From the NCBI GenBank assembly GCA_019234175.1, contig JAFALP010000019.1:1-5375 (forward strand): a DNA stretch of 5,375 bases. The letters are read 5' to 3'. This document shows, piece by piece, positions 1-5,375 of this stretch. The stretch's first letter is position 1; the number at the start of each line of letters is the position of its first letter. This DNA comes from Actinomycetota bacterium (GTDB taxonomy: Bacteria; Actinomycetota; Thermoleophilia; Gaiellales; Gaiellaceae). The notes beneath the pieces are model-generated. The model was not told where the DNA came from, did not search any database, and worked only from the letters and a program-made list of their open reading frames with translations. The translations under genes were made by a program, and so were the position numbers.

Positions 1-111
1 GGAGATCAACAGCTCCAGCGGGCTGCGGAAACGGAGCGCGATCGCCGCGTCGGCGTGCTCGACGGCGAGCCGCTCGATGATCGGCCGGATGCGAGCGCGC
101 TTCGGGCCCAC
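1..111 (-). CDS. nth: Probable endonuclease III (Nth), N-terminal 37 codons only
   Basis: The frame runs off the left edge of the window, so only the N-terminus is visible. From a GTG at 111-109 it reads MGPKRARIRPIIERLAVEHA and continues DAAIALRFRSPLELLIS. This resembles the start of endonuclease III: a basic N-terminus, a helix of the type 'I...L...YPDA', then 'AL.(F/H)R(S/N)P(F/L)ELLI(A/S)', which in the family precedes 'LSAQ(T/C)TD'. Nth is a DNA glycosylase/AP lyase that removes oxidised pyrimidines in base excision repair. Its helix-hairpin-helix, catalytic Lys/Asp and C-terminal Fe-S cysteines would all lie outside the window, so activity cannot be judged. The GTG is preferred because GGAAG lies 3 nt and GAGG 11 nt upstream. 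A TTG at 147-145 would add 12 residues and overlap addA by 11 bp, but has no ribosome binding site. The gene follows addA by 25 bp on the same strand and is probably co-transcribed. Identity rests on a short match, so confidence is moderate. Confidence 0.68.
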   Translation of the reverse strand, partial: MGPKRARIRPIIERLAVEHADAAIALRFRSPLELLIS

Positions 112-136
112 GCGCTTCCGCGCCTCGCTGACGAAG
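112..136 (-). promoter_or_regulatory. Short addA-nth spacer with weak ribosome binding site
   Basis: These 25 bases separate the addA stop codon (TAG, 139-137) from the preferred nth GTG. Read on the minus strand, they contain GAGG at 126-123 and GGAAG at 119-115, either of which could pair with the 16S rRNA tail, though neither is ideally spaced. No hairpin or T-tract terminator is visible, which supports read-through from addA into nth. Confidence 0.4.
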
Positions 137-3100
137 CTACGAGGCAACGAGGGCTGGTGGCTGATGAAGGCGCGGGCCTGCGCAGACGAGGTCGAGAGCC
201 GGACAGCCTGCGCACGCGAACTCGCTCGGCGTCGGCCGGAACTCCCCGGCCTGGATCCGTGCGATCGCGTCGGACAGCTCGTGCTCCAGCTCGGGCATCC
301 GGTCGCGCGTGAACGTTGTCGAGACCGGCGCGTCCGGCTGCTCGAGGAAGTGATAGACGACTTCGACCTCGTCGGCGCCGGCGCGGAAGCAGGCGAGCGC
401 GTACACGAGCCGCTGCAGGTGGTAATCGTCCTCGACGATCTCGGCCGGCGTCGACTCGCCGATGGCGTTCGTCTTGTAGTCGAGGACGAATGCGTGGCCG
501 TCCTCCAGATGGAAGACGTCGAGAAAGCCGTGCACGAGGACGCCGTCGTGCTCGAACGTGAACGGCCGTTCCTTCGTCGCGCCCGCGAGCGAGGCGACGC
601 GGCGCGCCACGTCCGAGTCGCGGTACGCGGTCACGAAGCCGCGGATCCTCTCGTTCTCGACCTCGGGCATCGGATCGCCGGGGACGAGCTCCTCCAGCAG
701 CCGGTGCACCGCGCTTCCGAGCTCGGTGGCGGACATCTCGCCGTCGCCTCGTCCTTCGACCGGTAGCTCGCGCATCCCGATCGCGTAGCGCGCGTAGTAC
801 TTGTACGAGCACTGCTCGAACGTCGACAGCGCCGTGAACGAGAGCCGGCGGACGCGGAAGAGCGGCGGCTCGGGCGGCGCGGTCAGCGGCGGCAGCTCCG
901 GTGCCGGCTGCGTCACCGCCTCCTCGAGCACGGCGAAGAGCTCGAGCTGCCCCGGCTCGGGCTCGGCGACGAGCGCATCGGCCCAGTCCGCGTCGCGATG
1001 GCGGTCGACGCGCACGAGCAGCCGCGCGTCGCCGCGCACGAGCTCGACCGGCGTCTCCGCGGCGGCCTCGAGCTCGGCGTCGGCCTCGAGCCGGCCGAGG
1101 ACCCACCCGATGGGCGTCGTCGCGTCCGAGGCACGCTCGCGGTCGATCGCGCCGGAGACGATCAGCCGCTGGCGCGCACGGGTCATCGCCACGTAGTAGA
1201 GGCGCAGGCGCTCGGCCTTCTCCTCCTCCTCGCGCGCGGCCTTCACCTCGTCGTAGTCGAAGGCGCCGCGGCGCTTCGTCGTCACCGGGTCGGCGACGCG
1301 GAAGCCGAAGCGCCCGTCGGAGAGCGCGAGGATCTCCTCCGCCGACGGCGGCGCCTTGTCGCGCCCGGCGTCGGCGACGATCACGACCTCGAACTCGAGC
1401 CCCTTGGCGGCGTGGATGGTGAGCAGGCGGACGGCGTCGGCTCCCTCCTCCTCCGCCACCGCCTCCAGCTCTCGCGCGCCGAGCGCCTCCTGCTCGCCGA
1501 CGAAGCGCACGAAGCCCTCGACGTCGGGGCCACGGAGCTCCTCGTACGAGCGGGCGAGCCGTGCGAGCTTGCGCATGTTCGCGTAGCGGCGGCGGCCGTC
1601 CCACTGCGCGAGCACGGCAAGGTCGTAGTCGTGCTCGGCGACGACGCGCTCGCACAGCCGTTCGAGGGAGAGGCGCGGCATCGCCGCCGCCAGGCGGTCG
1701 TACCGCTGCCGGAACGCGCGCATCAGCCGCTCGTCGTGCTCGGAGAGCCCGGGTGGAAGCGTGCGCTCGAGGCCGGCGAAGATGGGCCGCTTCGATGCCG
1801 CGCGCCGCAGGAGGACGAGCGCGTCGTTCGAGACGCCGACGAAGGGCGACGCGAGCACGCTCACGAGCGCACGGTCGTCGTACCGGTTCTGCAGCAGCCG
1901 CAGGTACGAGAGGAGGTCGACGACCTGCTGCTGGCCGAAGTACCCCTTGCCCGTCGCGCGGTACGTCGGCAGCCCTGCGCGCCGGAGCTCCTGCTCGTAC
2001 ACCTCCGCGTCCGTGCCCGCCGCGAACAGGACGACGATCTCGCCCGCCGTGGCCGAGCCCGTGTCGACCAGCTCGCGCACGCGCCGCGCGATCGCCCGCG
2101 CCTCGGCGCGGCGCCAGTGCACACCCGTGTCGCGGTAGGCGGCCTTGTCCGTGACGAGAAGCTCCACCGGGTGGCCGAAGACGGGGTCGGGGAACTCGGC
2201 TGCCGCGGCGAGCGGCTGGAACTCGCCGCCGAAGTGGGCGCCGAAGAGCTCGTTCACCGCAGCGAGCACCTCCGGCCGCGAGCGGTAGTTGAGCGTCAGC
2301 GGGAGAAGCTGCGCCGCCTGCTCGCGGCGCTCGCGGAAGACGCCGACGTCGGCGTGGCGGAAGCCGTAGATCGCCTGGAACTCGTCGCCGACGAAGAAGA
2401 GCTCGGCGCGGCCCTCGGCCAGCAGGTCGACGAGCTCGCACTGCAGGCGGTTCGTGTCCTGGAACTCGTCCACCATGATGGAACGGAACCGCAGCGACTC
2501 GCGCGCACGGATGTCGTCGTCGTCGCGCAGCAGGTCGCGCGCCTGCAGCTGGAGGTCCTCGAAGTCCAGAGCGGACTCGCGCGCCTTCTCTTCCGCGTAG
2601 GCGGCGGCGAAGCGCTCGAGCAGCTCCTGCAGCAGGTCGCGGTCGCGGGCGGCGACGACGTCGAGCGCCGCCTGCTCCACCGCCTTGCGCGCCTCTTCGT
2701 AGGCGACGCCCTTGTCGCCGCGGACACGGAACCCGGAGAGGTCGATGAGCCGGTCGGGGCCGGGGTCGCGGTCGAGCAGCTCGAGGAGCTGCGCCGCCGT
2801 CTCGTGGTCGACGGCGCCGGCCGCGTCGCGCAACTCGGCGACGCGGTCGCCGAGCTCGGGGCGGTCGCCGACCCCGAGGACGAGGTCGCGGCCGGCGGAA
2901 CGCAACGTCTCGTACACGCCGGTGAGCATGCGGCGGAGCCCGTCGGCGCCGTAGGTCGCGAGCAGCTGCAGGCGCGCGGGCTCGCCGCCGCTGCAGAACT
3001 CGGCGAGCGCGCGCTCGAACGCCTCGCTGCGCAGGACGGCGCCCTGCGCCTCGTCCAGCTCGCGGAAGCGCGGGTCGAGGCCCGCGGCGAACGGGTACGT

Positions 3101-3391
3101 CTTCAAGAGGCGCAGGCAGAAGCCGTGGATCGTCGAGATCCAGGCGCCGTCGAGCTCGCGGGCGAGGTCGTGGCGGCCGCGCGCGGCGAGCTCGGCCCGG
3201 ACACGGGTGCGAAGCTCGCCCGCAGCGCGCCGCGTGTACGTGATGACGAGGATCGAGTCGACGTCGAGCCCCTGATCGCACACCGCGCGCACGAACCGCT
3301 CGACCAGCACCGCCGTCTTGCCGGTGCCGGCGCCCGCCGACACGAACACCTCCCCCGTAGCCTCGACGGCGGCGAGCTGCTGCTCGTTCAC
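137..3391 (-). CDS. addA: AddA-like ATP-dependent helicase-nuclease subunit (UvrD/SF1A helicase + PD-(D/E)XK nuclease)
   Basis: A complete 1084-residue protein, somewhat shorter than B. subtilis AddA (about 1230). It should be the 3'-5' motor and one nuclease of a heterodimeric double-strand-break resection enzyme acting in the cytoplasm ahead of RecA. Helicase motifs are all intact: Q-motif NEQQ (2-5), Walker A AGAGTGKT (19-26), Ia TYTRRAAGEL (51-60), STIHGF (86-91), LDFEDL (275-280), Walker B DEFQDTN (308-314), III GDEFQAIYGFR (335-345), IV LNYRS (367-371), V TIHAAKGLEFE (658-668) and VI YYVAMTRARQRL (732-743). A Pro/Glu-rich linker (about 805-848) leads to the nuclease, with His896, Asp958, DYKTN (971-975) and QRLVY (993-997) in place. 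Cys861 plus Cys1060, Cys1063 and Cys1070 form an Fe-S-type tetrad. The GTG start is chosen because it sits in a GTGA overlap with addB, has GGAG 5 nt upstream, and puts the Q-motif at the N-terminus. The mycobacterial AdnB-type subunit is the main alternative name; a search or tree would decide. Confidence 0.93.
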   Translation of the reverse strand: MNEQQLAAVEATGEVFVSAGAGTGKTAVLVERFVRAVCDQGLDVDSILVITYTRRAAGELRTRVRAELAARGRHDLARELDGAWISTIHGFCLRLLKTYPFAAGLDPRFRELDEAQGAVLRSEAFERALAEFCSGGEPARLQLLATYGADGLRRMLTGVYETLRSAGRDLVLGVGDRPELGDRVAELRDAAGAVDHETAAQLLELLDRDPGPDRLIDLSGFRVRGDKGVAYEEARKAVEQAALDVVAARDRDLLQELLERFAAAYAEEKARESALDFEDLQLQARDLLRDDDDIRARESLRFRSIMVDEFQDTNRLQCELVDLLAEGRAELFFVGDEFQAIYGFRHADVGVFRERREQAAQLLPLTLNYRSRPEVLAAVNELFGAHFGGEFQPLAAAAEFPDPVFGHPVELLVTDKAAYRDTGVHWRRAEARAIARRVRELVDTGSATAGEIVVLFAAGTDAEVYEQELRRAGLPTYRATGKGYFGQQQVVDLLSYLRLLQNRYDDRALVSVLASPFVGVSNDALVLLRRAASKRPIFAGLERTLPPGLSEHDERLMRAFRQRYDRLAAAMPRLSLERLCERVVAEHDYDLAVLAQWDGRRRYANMRKLARLARSYEELRGPDVEGFVRFVGEQEALGARELEAVAEEEGADAVRLLTIHAAKGLEFEVVIVADAGRDKAPPSAEEILALSDGRFGFRVADPVTTKRRGAFDYDEVKAAREEEEKAERLRLYYVAMTRARQRLIVSGAIDRERASDATTPIGWVLGRLEADAELEAAAETPVELVRGDARLLVRVDRHRDADWADALVAEPEPGQLELFAVLEEAVTQPAPELPPLTAPPEPPLFRVRRLSFTALSTFEQCSYKYYARYAIGMRELPVEGRGDGEMSATELGSAVHRLLEELVPGDPMPEVENERIRGFVTAYRDSDVARRVASLAGATKERPFTFEHDGVLVHGFLDVFHLEDGHAFVLDYKTNAIGESTPAEIVEDDYHLQRLVYALACFRAGADEVEVVYHFLEQPDAPVSTTFTRDRMPELEHELSDAIARIQAGEFRPTPSEFACAGCPALDLVCAGPRLHQPPALVAS
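935..949 (-). other. Possible beta-sliding-clamp-binding peptide (QLELF) in the AddA linker
   Basis: Residues 815-819 of the AddA-like protein read QLELF, within the context EPEPGQLELFAVLEEA. This fits the bacterial clamp-binding pentapeptide consensus QL(S/D)LF apart from Glu at position three. It lies in the Pro/Glu-rich linker between helicase motif VI and the nuclease domain, the kind of exposed segment where such motifs work. Five residues is a weak match and the function is inferred; the segment could equally be part of an ordinary amphipathic helix. Confidence 0.3.
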
Positions 3392-3400
3392 GCGCGCTCC
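3388..3400 (-). promoter_or_regulatory. addB-addA translational coupling site (GGAG ribosome binding site and GTGA stop/start overlap)
   Basis: On the minus strand GGAG (3400-3397) is followed by a 5-nt spacer and then GTGA (3391-3388). GTG is the addA start, and the last three bases TGA end addB. The 4-bp overlap with a well-placed Shine-Dalgarno element inside the end of addB is the usual arrangement for re-initiation. It would keep synthesis of the two subunits close to one-to-one. It also fixes the addA start against upstream in-frame alternatives. Confidence 0.8.
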
Positions 3401-5375
3401 ACGCGGCACATCGGCCAGAGGTCGCACCAGGGCGGGCACTCGCCTCCGCGGGGGTCGTGCTCGACGTCGCCGGTGCGGATCCGGCCGGCGAGGCGCCGCG
3501 CCGTCTCCTCCGCGTTCGCGACCATCGACCAGAATCCGTCCTCGTCGAGGTAGTCGGTGCGGACGTACCCCGCGAGCGTCTCGCCCTCTTCCTTGCGCAG
3601 GAGCCCGCGTGCGCGACGCTCGCCGGCGAGCGGCCTGTAGACCCCGCCGAGCGGCTCGATGCCTACCAGGTCGCGCAGCACGAGCATGTAGAGCGGCAGC
3701 TGGAGCCGGAGCTCCTTCTCGATCTCGACCGCCGAATGCGCGTGCTTGCCCGACTTGTAGTCCTGCACGATCCCGCGCGCGCTGAAGGGATCGATGTCGA
3801 TCCGGTCGATCTTCCCGGACAGGGTCAGCCCCGAGCCGAGGTCGAGCCCCCGCTGCAGCTCCGGCGCGGCGCGCTCGGTTCCGAAGGCCACCTCGAAGCG
3901 GCGCGGCACGAGCTGCAGCTCGGCCGCGCACTCCTCGTGCACGAGCGCCTCGAGATCGCGCCACAACGTCTGGTCGAGCTCGCGCGCCTGCATCTCGGTC
4001 ATCTCCATGCGAACGCCTGCGATAGCCTCGTCGAGGCAGGCGCGCATGAGGCGGACCGCGCCGTCCTCGACGCGCCCGTCGAGCTTCTCGACTCCGAGCT
4101 CCTTGGGTAGACGCGTGAAGAATTTGAACAGCGCACTATGGGCGACCGAGCCGCGGAGCCTCGGGTCGACTTCCGCGTCGATCGAGCGCGGGTCCAGCAG
4201 CCGGTCGACGAACCAGGCGGAGGAGCAGTCGGCGAACCGTTCGAGCTCGGTGACGTTGAACGTCGTCCGCGACCCCAGTTGCTCCAGCACGATGGAGTTG
4301 AGGAGCTGCGTCGGCCGCCGGAACGCGGCGAGCGCGCGGTCGAGCCGGCGCTCCCAGCCGTTCGCGCGTGCCAGCGCCTCCGCCTGCGCCTCGTCCGTGG
4401 CGGCGAGCGCCGCCACGGCGCGCAGCCGCTCGCGTTCCGTCGGCGCGTCGGAGAGCGTCCACGTCAGCGCCGAGAGGGGCCGCCTGCGCGTCCACCGGCG
4501 CACGTCGTCGGCGTCGAAGAGCGCCTGCACCTCGTCCCAGAACGGGCTCGCCTCGCGCGGCGCGCCGTCGTCGGTCGCCGCCTCACGCACGAGGTAGAGG
4601 CGCTCGGACGCGCGCGTGCACGCGGTGTAGAAGAGGTAGCGGTCGCGACTGACCGGGTCGGGCCGCTCGAGGCGCGCGCCACGCGTGTCGAGATCGCGGC
4701 GCGCATCGTCGTCGAGGAACGGCGACGCCGAGCCGCGCCGCGGCAGGCTCCCCTCCTCCAGCCCCAGCACGAACGCGACGTCGAACTGGCGCGTGCGCGC
4801 GCGCAGGAGGTCGACGACGGCGACGCGGCCCGGTTCGTCGCCGCGCATCGGCCGCAGCACGTGACGCTCGAGCGACGACACGACGTCCTCACGCGAGAGG
4901 GCGCCGGCGAGGCTCTGCCACCGGCCGAGCTCGCCGAGGAGGCGCGTGATCGCCTCGCCCGCGCGCAAGTCGAGCCGAGACGACTCACCGACCGGAGGCG
5001 CCTCGAGGCCGTACGCACTGCGGAGCATCCGGGCGACGAGCTCGCCGGCCGCCTCGACCGGGTCCTCCGCGGCGCGAAGCTCCTCGAGTGCCGGCAGCGG
5101 CGAGCCGCGCAGCTTCTCCGCCTCCTCGACGACGCGCTCGGGCGCCTGCACCGCGCGGCCCCGCAGCCGCCCTTCGACGAAGTCGACGGCCCGCCGCTCG
5201 AGCCCGGAGAACGGCGAGCGGAGGTACGTGAAGAGGTCGCCGCGCGTGCCGTTCGCCCACGCGAACCGCAGCAGCGAGCTGAGGGCGTGACCGAGCGGCG
5301 TCTGCGCGAACCGCACCTCGCCGTCGATCGAGTACGGGATGCCGAACTGGCCGAGCACCGTGTCGAGAGCCCCGC
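3388..5375 (-). CDS. addB: AddB-like PD-(D/E)XK nuclease / inactivated-helicase-type subunit, N-terminus missing
   Basis: The frame is open to the right edge; 661 C-terminal residues are visible and the true start is outside the window. Numbering from the first full codon, residues 10-60 carry the 'GIPYSIDG...TPLG.AL..LLRF' block of UvrD-like domain 2B/2A in AddB-type proteins. Residues 186-213 hold 'VVDLLRARTR.FDVAFVLGLEEGSLPR', the motif-V region, and YTACTRASERLYL (249-261) is motif-VI-like. The nuclease domain follows, with His412, Asp523 in GKIDRID, QDYKSGK (537-543) and QLPLY (558-562), so its catalytic residues look intact. Cys383 and the C-terminal Cys646, Cys650 and Cys656 (C-x3-C-x5-C) match the AddB Fe-S arrangement, though B. 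subtilis AddB has C-x2-C-x5-C. In AddAB this subunit cuts the 5'-terminated strand and contributes to Chi recognition. Whether its N-terminal motor keeps a Walker A, as in AddB or AdnA, cannot be seen. The order B then A matches Bacillus addBA. Confidence 0.88.
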   Translation of the reverse strand, partial: GALDTVLGQFGIPYSIDGEVRFAQTPLGHALSSLLRFAWANGTRGDLFTYLRSPFSGLERRAVDFVEGRLRGRAVQAPERVVEEAEKLRGSPLPALEELRAAEDPVEAAGELVARMLRSAYGLEAPPVGESSRLDLRAGEAITRLLGELGRWQSLAGALSREDVVSSLERHVLRPMRGDEPGRVAVVDLLRARTRQFDVAFVLGLEEGSLPRRGSASPFLDDDARRDLDTRGARLERPDPVSRDRYLFYTACTRASERLYLVREAATDDGAPREASPFWDEVQALFDADDVRRWTRRRPLSALTWTLSDAPTERERLRAVAALAATDEAQAEALARANGWERRLDRALAAFRRPTQLLNSIVLEQLGSRTTFNVTELERFADCSSAWFVDRLLDPRSIDAEVDPRLRGSVAHSALFKFFTRLPKELGVEKLDGRVEDGAVRLMRACLDEAIAGVRMEMTEMQARELDQTLWRDLEALVHEECAAELQLVPRRFEVAFGTERAAPELQRGLDLGSGLTLSGKIDRIDIDPFSARGIVQDYKSGKHAHSAVEIEKELRLQLPLYMLVLRDLVGIEPLGGVYRPLAGERRARGLLRKEEGETLAGYVRTDYLDEDGFWSMVANAEETARRLAGRIRTGDVEHDPRGGECPPWCDLWPMCRVERA
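4395..4418. repeat. Perfect 10-bp inverted repeat with 4-nt loop inside addB
   Basis: CCGTGGCGGC (4395-4404) and its exact reverse complement GCCGCCACGG (4409-4418) flank the 4-base loop GAGC. The hairpin lies in coding sequence for an Ala-rich stretch (AVAALAAT) in the linker between the helicase-like and nuclease domains. There is no T-tract on either side, so it is not an intrinsic terminator. In such GC-rich Ala-coding DNA it could arise by chance. Confidence 0.55.

Noticed and set aside
77..766. A 229-codon plus-strand frame opposite the addA nuclease domain
   Set aside because: It has no recognised motif or ribosome binding context and is antisense to the intact DYKTN nuclease and cysteine motifs.
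6..3281. A 1091-codon open frame on the minus strand, out of frame with addA
   Set aside because: It is mostly Arg, Ala, Pro and Gly with no domain signature, which is the typical out-of-frame shadow of a GC-rich gene.
998..3553. An 851-codon open frame on the plus strand, antisense to addA
   Set aside because: Its product is low-complexity (Arg, Glu, Val, Leu, Ala-rich) with no recognisable motif. It lies opposite a gene with every helicase motif intact. Long antisense frames are expected where third codon positions are nearly all G or C.
3392..3964. Upstream in-frame extension of addA by 191 codons
   Set aside because: The extension is Arg/Ala-rich shadow sequence lying inside the addB nuclease domain. 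The GTG at 3391 has a ribosome binding site, a GTGA overlap and the Q-motif directly after it.
4395..4418. The addB hairpin as an intrinsic terminator
   Set aside because: There is no T-run after the stem on either strand, and it lies in the middle of an uninterrupted coding sequence.
1..5375. Mobile elements, CRISPR array, tRNA/rRNA genes, phage-defence cassette
   Set aside because: No spaced direct repeats, terminal inverted repeats, transposase motifs or RNA-gene signatures were seen. The helicase-nuclease pair fits housekeeping recombination better than a defence island, since its downstream neighbour looks like a base-excision repair gene.

Overview
The window is a compact piece of one minus-strand operon for DNA double-strand-break processing and base repair in a very GC-rich bacterium. 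The strong G/C bias at third codon positions, the GTG starts and the pairing of a UvrD-type helicase-nuclease with a PD-(D/E)XK partner fit a high-GC actinobacterial lineage. A Thermoleophilia/Gaiellales-type member is my best guess, but that is inference; no rRNA or other phylogenetic marker is present.

Layout, in the direction of transcription (right to left). (1) 5375-3388: the C-terminal ~661 residues of an AddB-like subunit, with its N-terminus beyond the right edge. It has a helicase-fold remnant with a motif-VI-like block, then an intact PD-(D/E)XK nuclease framed by a four-cysteine Fe-S signature. (2) 3391-137: a complete 1084-residue AddA-like subunit with every SF1A helicase motif followed by a second intact nuclease domain, also framed by four cysteines. 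Its GTG start overlaps the addB stop as GTGA. (3) 111-1: the first 37 codons of a probable endonuclease III (Nth) gene, 25 bp downstream of addA and running off the left edge. No gene-free stretch exceeds about 25 bp.

How the genes work together: the AddA/AddB-like pair should form a heterodimeric helicase-dual-nuclease of the AddAB/AdnAB/RecBCD functional class. Such enzymes unwind and resect duplex ends so that RecA can load. Nth removes oxidised pyrimidines and nicks abasic sites. Sharing a transcript would place two repair pathways under one promoter, which lies upstream of the window.

I see no convincing novel system, mobile element, CRISPR array or RNA gene. The points worth a second look are the Fe-S-type cysteine tetrads in both subunits rather than only in AddB, a QLELF peptide resembling a beta-clamp-binding motif in the AddA linker, the nth linkage, and a perfect 10-bp hairpin inside addB. 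Long reading frames on the opposite strand and in alternative frames are GC-bias shadows.
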